6,388 nt of DNA, taken from assembly GCA_023445445.1 (NCBI GenBank), contig JAEXLD010000011.1, positions 1 to 6,388 on the forward strand. Direction: 5' to 3'. Under the pieces are notes generated by a model. The model had not been told where the DNA came from. It saw only the letters and a list, made by a program, of their open reading frames with translations, and ran no database searches. Positions 1 to 5,291 of this stretch are shown here, one piece after another. A program made the position numbers and the translations under genes. Each line of letters starts with the position of its first letter. Position 1 is the stretch's first letter. The DNA comes from Bacillota bacterium. Lineage in GTDB: Bacteria > Bacillota > Clostridia > Clostridiales > Clostridiaceae.

Positions 1-500
1 TATTAGCAAAGAAGAATTTAGGAACAAATAAGTCGATGGCACCAATAACTATAGCCTTAGGACCAGGATTTAATGCAGGGGTAGATGTAGATATTGTTAT
101 TGAAACCATGAGAGGACATAATTTAGGGAGATTAATTTTTGAAGGATACGCTATGGCTAATACTGGAGTACCAGGTGAAATTGGTGGTTACTCAAAGGAA
201 AGAGTAATTTATAGTGAAGCTGATGGTGTAATAAGAAATGTAAGTGAAATTGGAGATATTGTAAATAAGGATGATATTCTAGCTTATATTGGTGAAACAA
301 AAGTGAAATCACCTATTAGTGGACTATTAAGAGGATTAATTAAAGATGGAACAATGGTATATAAGGGATTAAAAATAGGAGATGTAGATCCTAGACTTAA
401 AGAAGTTGAAAATTACACAACTATATCAGATAAAGCTAGGAATATTGGTGGAGGAGTTTTAGAAGCTCTTTTGATGATGAAAAATATTAAGAATTTATAA
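1..500 (+). CDS. yqeB: YqeB/EF2563-family selenium-dependent molybdenum hydroxylase system protein (5' end outside window)
   Basis: This is the C-terminal 166 or so residues of a protein whose full length is usually about 260. The frame is open leftward to the window edge (LAKKNLGTNKS precedes the first ATG at 36), and those residues fit the family, so the ATG at 36 is internal and not the start. Recognisable blocks are ALGPGFNAGVDVD, ETMRGHNLGR and the closing SDKARNIGGGVLEAL. Between them is a biotinyl/lipoyl-like stretch (GVIRNVSEIGDIV then SPISGLLRGLI, then KIGDVDPR). The family (TIGR03309-type) co-occurs with selenium-dependent molybdenum hydroxylases. Its exact biochemical role is not established; maturation of the labile selenium cofactor is the usual proposal. 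It lies 13 bp upstream of the xdhC-like gene and surely shares its transcript. The assignment is from remembered family motifs, not a search. Confidence 0.9.
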   Translation, partial: LAKKNLGTNKSMAPITIALGPGFNAGVDVDIVIETMRGHNLGRLIFEGYAMANTGVPGEIGGYSKERVIYSEADGVIRNVSEIGDIVNKDDILAYIGETKVKSPISGLLRGLIKDGTMVYKGLKIGDVDPRLKEVENYTTISDKARNIGGGVLEALLMMKNIKNL

Positions 501-513
501 GAGGGTAAATAGA

Positions 514-1323
514 ATGGATGAACAAATTTTATTTGAGATTTATGAGGCAATAAAAAGTGGGGAAAGTGCTGCACTTGCAATATTAACTGAGGATAGTGGT
601 TCATCTCCAAGAAAAAAGGGATCTTCAATGGCTGTTTTTAGTAACGGAAGGATACTAGGTTCAGTTGGGGGAGGAAAGGTTGAATTAAGTATAATAGAAA
701 AATCAAAGGAAGCAATAGCTAAAAATGAAAGTATATCCTTTGATTATGTTTTAAATGAAGAAGGTCTTGGAATGGCTTGTGGTGGAGCTGTAAAGGGATA
801 TATAAAGGTATTTACTCCTAAGAATAGATTAATTATTGTTGGGGGAGGCCATATAGGAGAAAAACTTAACAGTATAGCAAAAGTACTTAATTTTTATACA
901 GTAGTATTTGATGATAGATTAGAGTATAAAGATGAAGAAAGGCTTAAATCAGCAGATGAAATTATAATAGGAAATATAGAAGAAAATCTTAATAGCTTTA
1001 ATCTTAATAAAGAAGATTATGTTGTAATAGTCACTAGGGGACATTTAACTGATAAAGATGCCTTAAGGTCAGTAATTAAGAAAGATACTTCCTATACAGG
1101 AATGATAGGAAGCTTAAAAAAGGTTAAAGGAATAATGAAGGATTTAATTGAAGAGGGAATTCCTGAAGAAGCATTAAGAAAAGTATATGCTCCAATGGGC
1201 TTAGACATTGCATCTAGTTTACCAGAAGAAATTGCTTTAGGAATACTTAGTGAAATTTTACTTATTAAAAACAAAGGTTCTTTACAACATAAAAATGAAG
1301 TAAAAAGAGTTTGGGATAATTAA
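514..1323 (+). CDS. xdhC: XdhC/CoxI-family molybdenum-enzyme maturation factor
   Basis: 269 residues, about normal for the family. XdhC proteins bind molybdenum cofactor, promote sulfuration of it and deliver it to xanthine dehydrogenase-type hydroxylases in the cytoplasm. Residues 1-100 form the XdhC/CoxI N-terminal domain: GSSPRKKGSSMAV (29-41), GSVGGGKVE (49-57) and MACGG (87-91), whose Cys89 is the conserved cysteine. Residues 104-250 form the Rossmann-like C-terminal domain: GGGHIG (110-115), TRGH (174-177), YTGMIGS (194-200) and APMGLDI (226-232). The start follows GAGGG at 501-505, 8 nt before ATG. Being sandwiched between YqeB- and YedF-type genes implies that it serves a selenium-dependent hydroxylase rather than an ordinary xanthine dehydrogenase; that part is inference. 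The gene symbol is by family and orthology was not tested. Confidence 0.9.
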   Translation: MDEQILFEIYEAIKSGESAALAILTEDSGSSPRKKGSSMAVFSNGRILGSVGGGKVELSIIEKSKEAIAKNESISFDYVLNEEGLGMACGGAVKGYIKVFTPKNRLIIVGGGHIGEKLNSIAKVLNFYTVVFDDRLEYKDEERLKSADEIIIGNIEENLNSFNLNKEDYVVIVTRGHLTDKDALRSVIKKDTSYTGMIGSLKKVKGIMKDLIEEGIPEEALRKVYAPMGLDIASSLPEEIALGILSEILLIKNKGSLQHKNEVKRVWDN

Positions 1324-1351
1324 TATAAAGAATTTAAATAGAGGTGATATT

Positions 1352-1960
1352 ATGAATATTATTGATTGCAAAGGATTAGCATGCCCTATGCCAGTAATAA
1401 AAACAAAAAAGTATTTTGATTTAGAAGATTCAAAGGAAACCTTAGTAATAGTTGATAATGAAGTGGCTAAAAATAATATATTAAGATTAGCAAAAGGTAT
1501 AAATTTAAATAGTAGCTTTATTGAAGAAGAAGGATTATACAAAATTCAATTATCAAGAGGGGAAATTAGTGGTATAAAAGCTTCTGAGAATACTGAAAAA
1601 TCAGTAGATAACATTACAGTACCTTCAGCCCCAACTATATTAGTATCTACTAATCTTTTAGGTAATGGTGATGATAGATTAGGAGAAACCTTAATGAAGG
1701 TATATATAAATACCTTAGCTGAATCAGAAATTCTTCCAGAAAATCTAATGTTTATTAATGGAGGAGTTAAGCTAACTTGTACAGGTTCAGATGTATTAGA
1801 TAGTTTAAATTCAATGAAGGAAAAGGGAGTAAATATAATAAGCTGTGGAGCTTGCTTAGATTTTTATAATTTAAAGGATGACCTTAAGGTTGGAGAAATC
1901 GGAAATATGTATCAAATTATAGATTTGATGAATAGAAGTGGAAATACTATAAAATTATAG
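1352..1960 (+). CDS. yedF: Selenium metabolism protein YedF (TusA-like + DsrE-like)
   Basis: 202 residues, the typical length of the two-domain YedF family (TIGR03527-type). Residues 1-70 are a TusA/SirA-like sulfur-carrier domain with the CPMP motif at 11-14, so Cys11 is the expected persulfide or perselenide carrier. Residues 92-202 are a DsrE-like domain with LGNGDDRLGETLMKVYI (103-119), NGGVKLTCTGS (136-146) and CGACLDFY (165-172). Cys143, Cys165 and Cys168 are further candidate chalcogen-handling residues. The gene starts 28 bp after xdhC with GAGGTGAT at 1341-1348, a strong ribosome site. The family tracks with selenium use (selD), and direct involvement in selenium transfer to the molybdenum hydroxylase is proposed but not proven. 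It is the last gene of the operon and is followed by a clear terminator. Confidence 0.92.
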   Translation: MNIIDCKGLACPMPVIKTKKYFDLEDSKETLVIVDNEVAKNNILRLAKGINLNSSFIEEEGLYKIQLSRGEISGIKASENTEKSVDNITVPSAPTILVSTNLLGNGDDRLGETLMKVYINTLAESEILPENLMFINGGVKLTCTGSDVLDSLNSMKEKGVNIISCGACLDFYNLKDDLKVGEIGNMYQIIDLMNRSGNTIKL

Positions 1961-2013
1961 GGAATAGGTAATAGTGAATAAGTAAAAAGTAAGAGGGAAG
2001 AGTACATAAATAA

Positions 2014-2038
2014 AAAAACTCAGTATATCTGAGTTTTT
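2014..2038. terminator. Bidirectional intrinsic terminator between yedF and the convergent membrane-protein gene
   Basis: Arms 2014-2023 and 2029-2038 pair perfectly over 10 bp (core ACTCAG/CTGAGT) around a 5-nt TATAT loop. The right arm ends in TTTTT for + transcripts, and the left arm gives a T tract of seven for - transcripts. It lies 53 bp after the yedF stop and directly abuts the stop of the - strand gene, so it can end both. Confidence 0.9.
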
Positions 2039-2040
2039 AT

Positions 2041-2697
2041 TTACGTATTAAGTTCGGTATTTTTAGCAGTTTCTAAAGATTTTAAGGTTTCTTCAATTTG
2101 GGAAAAGAACTTATTTTTTATATAAATAAATCTACTATTATTGTCTAACTTAAATGAAATTTTTTTAGAAAAACCAAAAAAGCTATCCTCAATTTTAACC
2201 TCTTTAATATCTTTTAGATTTATTAGTTCACCATTAGTAAATAAAATATAATAAGATGAAATTCTACCTTTGCATATTATCTTTTTTATAATTGAAATAA
2301 TTACACCTATTAATATTACAATTATAAGAATAATTCTTATTTTTTCTATTACATTATAAGTATTTAGAAAATCCTTGAAATTATTTATTTCTACTTTTTT
2401 ATTATGAAAATACTCTAAATAAAAAACTCTACCTATATATTTGCGTTTTAGAGGAAGGTATATATTAAATATGGTAACAAATTCAAATAAAAAGTTTTCA
2501 GTTTTTAATTTAACATATCCTGTATTAACTTCATTCTTGTTTGTTATCCACTTTAAAATACTATATATAAATGAACTTATAAAGAAAATGCATGTAATTA
2601 TAATTCCTATAACAGAAATCAAAGTGTTTTTACTAAAAAAAGCCATAAGTAATGCAATTAATAAAATTATAAAAAATATATACTCTTTTATTTTCAT
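2041..2697 (-). CDS. Uncharacterised membrane protein, three predicted helices and a small cytoplasmic-type C-terminal domain
   Basis: 218 residues; I do not recognise the family with confidence. Hydrophobic segments are at about 5-21, 26-47 and 120-139. The second is followed by a charged loop (KWITNKNE) and the third by KKIICKGR, which places positive charge after the helices. The stretch 60-115 is polar and aromatic-rich. The last 75 residues (YYILFTNGELINLKDIKEVKIED, then KISFKLDNNSRFIYI, then a final amphipathic helix) look like a small beta domain of the PH-like kind found in some Clostridium membrane proteins such as DUF5673; that comparison is a weak impression. The start is supported by AGGAGA at 2705-2710, about 7 nt before the ATG. 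It is a single gene, convergent with the selenium operon. Confidence 0.75.
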   Translation of the reverse strand: MKIKEYIFFIILLIALLMAFFSKNTLISVIGIIITCIFFISSFIYSILKWITNKNEVNTGYVKLKTENFLFEFVTIFNIYLPLKRKYIGRVFYLEYFHNKKVEINNFKDFLNTYNVIEKIRIILIIVILIGVIISIIKKIICKGRISSYYILFTNGELINLKDIKEVKIEDSFFGFSKKISFKLDNNSRFIYIKNKFFSQIEETLKSLETAKNTELNT

Positions 2698-2732
2698 ATA
2701 TAGTTCTCCTATAAATAGTATTTGTTAGGAGT

Positions 2733-2741
2733 ATTATAACA
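2733..2741 (-). promoter_or_regulatory. Extended -10 promoter element for the membrane-protein gene
   Basis: On the - strand this reads TGTTATAAT, a perfect match to the TGnTATAAT extended -10 consensus, 36 bp upstream of the start codon. There is no good -35 at 17 bp. The TG extension could compensate. In such AT-rich DNA chance matches are common, so support is moderate. Confidence 0.45.
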
Positions 2742-2754
2742 TAAAATGGTAATA

Positions 2755-2782
2755 TTTACATAAATATTATCATTCAAATAAT
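2755..2782 (+). promoter_or_regulatory. Candidate + strand promoter upstream of the palindromic element
   Basis: TTTACA (2755-2760) and AATAAT (2777-2782) are separated by 16 bp, and each matches its sigma-A consensus at 5 of 6 positions. Initiation would be near 2789. No + strand gene follows; the only thing downstream is the hairpin element at 2826-2900. AT-rich sequence makes such matches frequent. Confidence 0.35.
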
Positions 2783-2788
2783 TTTCAT

Positions 2789-2903
2789 AATTCCGAACAA
2801 AATGAGGAATTATTTCATTCAGTTTAGAAGAAGATAGATATTATGTGACGGTGACTTGGAGTTTGTGAGGTCACAAGGAACATAATATTTATCTTCTTTT
2901 TTA
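2789..2903 (+). ncRNA. Candidate small RNA of about 115 nt ending in a T-run hairpin
   Basis: The proposed transcript would start near 2789 and end in the T run at 2897-2902. It contains most of a short inverted repeat (ATAATTCC at 2787-2794, GGAATTAT at 2806-2813) and then the long hairpin 2826-2900. In the + RNA the two non-Watson-Crick positions of that stem are G-U wobbles, whereas in the - RNA they become A-C mismatches. The T run is also on the + side. Both facts favour a + strand RNA. No known RNA family was recognised. It lies opposite to, and just overlapping, the 3' end of the Nudix gene. The boundaries and the existence of the transcript are inferred. Confidence 0.33.
2826..2900. 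repeat. 75-nt near-perfect palindrome with structured G-rich apical loop
   Basis: Arms 2826-2846 and 2880-2900 pair over 21 bp, with G-U wobbles only at 2837/2889 and 2827/2899. The 33-nt apex (2847-2879) is about half G+C, much richer than its surroundings. It can fold again in two competing ways: GTGAC (2851-2855) with GTCAC (2870-2874), or TTGTG (2863-2867) with CACAA (2872-2876) around a 4-nt loop. GTGAC also occurs a second time at 2845-2849. The palindrome starts immediately after the Nudix stop codon, so it may act as that gene's 3' hairpin, but on the - strand no T tract follows it. Confidence 0.85.
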
Positions 2904-3461
2904 GTACATTTCTTTTATTTTCTTGTTGAACTTTTCATAAAGTACTATCATTTCTGGCTCAGTAGAGTATTTAGAAACCTCATCTATTGGTATCCATTTT
3001 ACTCCGCTATTTTCATCTTCTTTAATAATAAGTTCATCATTTTCATCAGCTTCTAAAAGATAAGCTACTGATAAATGAAGGTGTGAAGCTATATTTTTAC
3101 CTCTTTTAATATGAGCAGGTACAGGAAGTACATCTAAAGAAAATATCTTTTTATCTAAAGCTTTAATATTTTTAACTCCTGTTTCTTCCATAGCTTCTTT
3201 TATAGCTACATGTAATAAATCTTCATCGCCATCTGCATGACCACCAGTCCAGGACCAAGAATTATATATATTATGATAAATCATAAGAACTTTAGTCTTA
3301 TCTTTATTCACTATATAACCAGAACTAGTTATATGTGCTAAGGGGTTTTCTCTAGTAAGTAAATCCTCAAAATTATTTATAGCATATAAAATAGCTTCTT
3401 TATCAGCTGCTTCTTCTTCAGTATATGGGATGTATTCTTTAATTTCATCAATCCAATTCAT
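2901..3461 (-). CDS. Nudix (MutT-like) hydrolase
   Basis: 186 residues, a normal length for a single-domain Nudix protein with short N-terminal extension. Nudix enzymes cleave nucleoside diphosphates linked to another moiety. The Nudix box is at 74-96: G74, E80, then K88-E89, E92-E93, G95-V96. It fits the GX5EX7REUXEEXGU pattern except that the usual Arg is Lys88, a conservative change. The Mg-binding glutamates (E89, E92, E93) are all present. The preceding HITSSGYIV (43-51), KVLMIYH and SWSWTGGHADGD are typical of a cytosolic subgroup of unknown substrate. The start is supported by AAAGGAG at 3468-3474, 6 nt before ATG. It is monocistronic and divergent from the ThiM-like gene. Substrate cannot be read from the sequence. 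Confidence 0.92.
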   Translation of the reverse strand: MNWIDEIKEYIPYTEEEAADKEAILYAINNFEDLLTRENPLAHITSSGYIVNKDKTKVLMIYHNIYNSWSWTGGHADGDEDLLHVAIKEAMEETGVKNIKALDKKIFSLDVLPVPAHIKRGKNIASHLHLSVAYLLEADENDELIIKEDENSGVKWIPIDEVSKYSTEPEMIVLYEKFNKKIKEMY

Positions 3462-3495
3462 AATAATCTCCTTTGTATTGTAATATTTAATTATT

Positions 3496-3524
3496 ATTAT
3501 ATACCAATATTTATGAAATGACTA
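3496..3524 (-). promoter_or_regulatory. Candidate promoter of the Nudix gene
   Basis: On the - strand there is a perfect TATAAT (3496-3501) and, 17 bp upstream, TAGTCA (3519-3524, 4 of 6 matches to TTGACA). The -10 lies 34 bp before the start codon. The spacing is ideal and the -35 is weak. Confidence 0.5.
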
Positions 3525-3567
3525 TTGAGAAAAACAAGGCACATATAAAAATACTGTCGAATAATAT

Positions 3568-3597
3568 GTATTAATACTATTTGTATTGACATCAATA
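3568..3597 (+). promoter_or_regulatory. Two small dyads upstream of the ThiM-like gene, one containing TTGACA
   Basis: GTATTAATAC (3568-3577) is a perfect 10-bp palindrome. TATTGA-CA-TCAATA (3584-3597) is a perfect 6+2+6 dyad that contains a consensus -35 hexamer TTGACA (3586-3591). No convincing -10 lies 16-18 bp downstream (TGTAAG is at 17 bp), so the promoter itself is uncertain. The arrangement could be an operator in the divergent Nudix/ThiM-like intergenic region. No TPP riboswitch motif was seen in this leader. Confidence 0.3.
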
Positions 3598-3614
3598 TAT
3601 TTTCAGGATGTAAG

Positions 3615-3620
3615 AGAGGA
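3615..3620 (+). promoter_or_regulatory. Ribosome binding site that fixes the ThiM-like start
   Basis: AGAGGA sits 7 nt before the ATG at 3628. The frame is also open from a TTG at 3586, but that codon has no ribosome site and coincides with the TTGACA dyad, so 3628 is the better start. Confidence 0.8.
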
Positions 3621-3627
3621 AACAATA

Positions 3628-4467
3628 ATGCAAATTGGTATAAGAGCATTAGACGAGAGCTTAAACTTGCAGAAAATAAAGCAACCTCTTATACACTGTA
3701 TTAATAGTTCTTCAGAAAAGTTAAAAGAAGGTATTATAAGCTATAATGGTAAGCCTATATTTGCTAATTCAATAAAAGAATATTTAGAATTAACTTCTAA
3801 AGCTAACTCCTTATTAATATATCTTGAGGATTTAAATGAAGATAAAATTGAAGCAATAGAAAAATCAATAAGAATTGCAAGAAGAAAAGGAATACCTGTA
3901 GTTTTAGATATACTAGGAGCAAACATTTCTTTTCCAATAAGGGAAATAGCATTAAGATTTATAAATAGATATAATATAGATGCTGTTACAGGAAGGGTTG
4001 AAGAATTTAAGGTTCTAGTATTAGAAGATAAAACTTTAATTGAAGAAAATAATTTTAATAATAAATTAAGAGAAGATAATTCCTTAAGAATTAGTTTAAG
4101 AAAGTTTTCAAAAATAAATAATACTATTTTAGTAATTAAAAGTGATGATTATTATTTAACTGATGGATTTAGTGAATTTTTTATAAATAGATATATAGAA
4201 GAGGATAATAAAACATTAGATATTGAAGCTATGTTAAGTGGACTAATTTCTGTAGGTGTTGCATCTGCAAGTAGTACTGAAGAAAGGTTTATAAGCCTCT
4301 TAGTTGCTATTATGACTATGGCAGTAAGTGAAAAAAAAGCTGAACAAAAGATTTTAAATTGTAGTGAAAATATAATTTTAAAGAAATACTTAGAGGATGA
4401 AATTAAAAATATTAGTGGAAATGAAATAATAAAATTAGCAAAAGTAAGTTATTTATTCACAAGGTAA
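3628..4467 (+). CDS. Degenerate hydroxyethylthiazole kinase (ThiM)-like protein, probably not a standard kinase
   Basis: 279 residues, close to ThiM length (about 270). ThiM phosphorylates 4-methyl-5-hydroxyethylthiazole in thiamine salvage. Similarity is clear in the N-terminal half: PLIHCINSS (20-28, ThiM PLVHxITN), a hydrophobic strand plus helix (62-85), and RRKGIPVVLDILGAN (85-99, ThiM GIPVVLDPVGAG). The functional motifs have changed. RGNxxEI is TGRVEEF (121-127), losing the Asn. The C-terminal TGxGC catalytic loop is DIEAM (198-202), losing both glycines and the catalytic Cys, although the following helix (MLSGLISVGVAS) still aligns. A Glu/Asn/Lys-rich insert lies at about 133-160. There is no neighbouring thiE or thiD. 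It may be a repurposed ligand-binding paralog or an enzyme with other chemistry; the protein is otherwise intact, so it is not an obvious pseudogene. Confidence 0.75.
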   Translation: MQIGIRALDESLNLQKIKQPLIHCINSSSEKLKEGIISYNGKPIFANSIKEYLELTSKANSLLIYLEDLNEDKIEAIEKSIRIARRKGIPVVLDILGANISFPIREIALRFINRYNIDAVTGRVEEFKVLVLEDKTLIEENNFNNKLREDNSLRISLRKFSKINNTILVIKSDDYYLTDGFSEFFINRYIEEDNKTLDIEAMLSGLISVGVASASSTEERFISLLVAIMTMAVSEKKAEQKILNCSENIILKKYLEDEIKNISGNEIIKLAKVSYLFTR

Positions 4468-4477
4468 ACTATGGGAT

Positions 4478-4530
4478 GAGATAATGCTAATTACTCTGAA
4501 TTAAACTCAAAGTATCATTAATATTATCTC
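4478..4530. repeat. Imperfect inverted repeat downstream of the ThiM-like gene (possible weak terminator)
   Basis: GAGATAAT (4478-4485) and ATTATCTC (4523-4530) pair over 8 bp. Further pairing inside comes from TAAT/ATTA (4488-4491, 4517-4520) and TACT/AGTA (4492-4495, 4511-4514). It begins 10 bp after the stop codon, where a terminator would sit, but no T run follows on either strand, so its function is unclear. Confidence 0.45.
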
Positions 4531-4535
4531 TACCA

Positions 4536-4749
4536 TTATATATTAAAAGAAATAGCCTCATCACCATATCTTATTTTAATAAATTTTACGAATAAAGTTT
4601 CATCATAGGCAATTAGTCTTTTTCCATTAAAAGAAGTCTTTAAGAATAGTATCAAAGTTTGCTAATATAATTTTATTAACTTTATATAGCCAATATCTCC
4701 ATCAGCACTTAATAGTAAATGATCTTCCTTTCTATTAAATATAATAAAA
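4536..4749 (-). pseudogene. Frameshifted coding remnant, family unknown
   Basis: Read on the - strand, three overlapping frames each give protein-like sequence that joins into one. The first is AFIIFNRKEDHLLLSADG followed by DIGYIKLIK (from about 4749), then KIILANFDTILK, then TSFNGKRLIAYDETLF continuing to RYGDEAISFNI and a stop at 4536-4538. At least two frame changes are needed, near 4672-4690 and 4638-4650, so no intact product is possible. No start codon is apparent. The relation to the fragment just upstream (4756-5127) is unclear; it could be the tail of the same ancestral gene or a second gene. Evidence is only the coding-like character of the translations. Confidence 0.35.
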
Positions 4750-4755
4750 GCAAGT

Positions 4756-5127
4756 TTAACCCTTAAGGTTAAGGAATACTTTAAATCTTGGTTTGAAGCT
4801 AACCTCAATAAAACCGTACTCTATTTTTATACCTATCTTTGACTGCTCTTTTTTATCAGAAATTATCTCAACTTTATCTACATTTTTAAAATCCAACAAG
4901 GATATAGTTTCATTGGTATCATAATCAAGAACCTGTATTTTTATATCAGAATATGATGGAGAAATAATTACTATAAATCTTTCTTTAGCAGAATTAGTAA
5001 ACTCATATGTTGCTTCATTATAAAAGTAGGGAATATTATCATCTAACAAATTAGGTTCACACTCAAATAGTGATAATAAGGAAAATTCATTAGGAATAGT
5101 AATATTAATACCTCCAAAAGTACTTAT
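4756..5127 (-). pseudogene. Start-less coding remnant or hypothetical protein of about 120 residues
   Basis: The frame is open from a TAG at 5137-5139 to the TAA at 4756-4758 and reads as a convincing soluble beta-rich protein: STFGGINITIPNEFSLLSLF, then YFYNEATYEF, IVIISPSYSDIKIQVLDYD, VDKVEIISDK and IEVSFKPRFKVFLNL. It contains no methionine at all. The only standard alternative start is a TTG at 5047-5049, which has no ribosome site and would cut into the coherent sequence. An ATA codon at 5125-5127 sits exactly where an ATG giving MSTFGGINIT would be expected, and no Shine-Dalgarno precedes it. I read it as a decayed gene, but expression from a non-standard start cannot be excluded. Family not recognised. 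Confidence 0.45.
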
Positions 5128-5144
5128 ATTAGTATGCTATTGAA

Positions 5145-5189
5145 TACAACTAAGTAGTAACATATACTTTAATTATATATTTAGTTGTA
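5145..5189. repeat. 9-bp inverted repeat with 27-nt spacer
   Basis: TACAACTAA (5145-5153) and TTAGTTGTA (5181-5189) are perfect inverted copies. They lie between the start-less - strand remnant and the S51 peptidase gene, about 100-150 bp upstream of the latter. They could be two half-sites for a repressor or part of a decayed terminator; no T run follows. Confidence 0.4.
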
Positions 5190-5195
5190 ATAAAA

Positions 5196-5242
5196 TTCCA
5201 TAAGTTATATATAATATGAAGATGGAGTCCGAATTTATGGAA
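5196..5242. promoter_or_regulatory. 8-bp inverted repeat upstream of the S51 gene promoter
   Basis: TTCCATAA (5196-5203) and TTATGGAA (5235-5242) are perfect inverted copies separated by 31 bp. The right half ends 4 bp before the extended -10 element, so it covers the -35 region. A regulator binding both halves would block RNA polymerase. A second TATAAT at 5210-5215 lies between the halves. Confidence 0.3.
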
Positions 5243-5246
5243 AAAA

Positions 5247-5255
5247 TGTTATAAT
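5247..5255 (+). promoter_or_regulatory. Extended -10 element for the S51 peptidase operon
   Basis: TGTTATAAT matches the extended -10 consensus exactly and lies 36 bp before the start codon, giving a short leader with the ribosome site GTGGAG at 5278-5283. No acceptable -35 is present at 16-18 bp. Confidence 0.45.
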
Positions 5256-5291
5256 TATATATATTAAAATAAAATAAGTGGAGTAAGATTT

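Noticed and set aside
1961..2010. Purine-rich tract with repeated TAAT/AATA/GTAA-like units after yedF
   Set aside because: Too imperfect to call a repeat; similar low-complexity tracts are expected in AT-rich intergenic DNA.
2441..2728. + strand open frame of 95 codons opposite the membrane-protein gene
   Set aside because: Antisense to a supported gene, no ribosome site, composition expected from the complement of hydrophobic codons.
3586..3627. 14-codon N-terminal extension of the ThiM-like gene from TTG
   Set aside because: No ribosome site, overlaps a promoter-like dyad, and the ATG at 3628 has AGAGGA at ideal spacing.
3462..3627. TPP riboswitch upstream of the ThiM-like gene
   Set aside because: No CTGAGA-type or GATCTGGATAATGCC-like conserved blocks were found in the leader.
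5216..5254. Tiny + strand frame MKMESEFMEKML that could be a leader peptide
   Set aside because: The full frame has no ribosome site, although an internal ATG at 5237 follows GGAG. It overlaps the extended -10 of the S51 promoter, so it would not be in that transcript.
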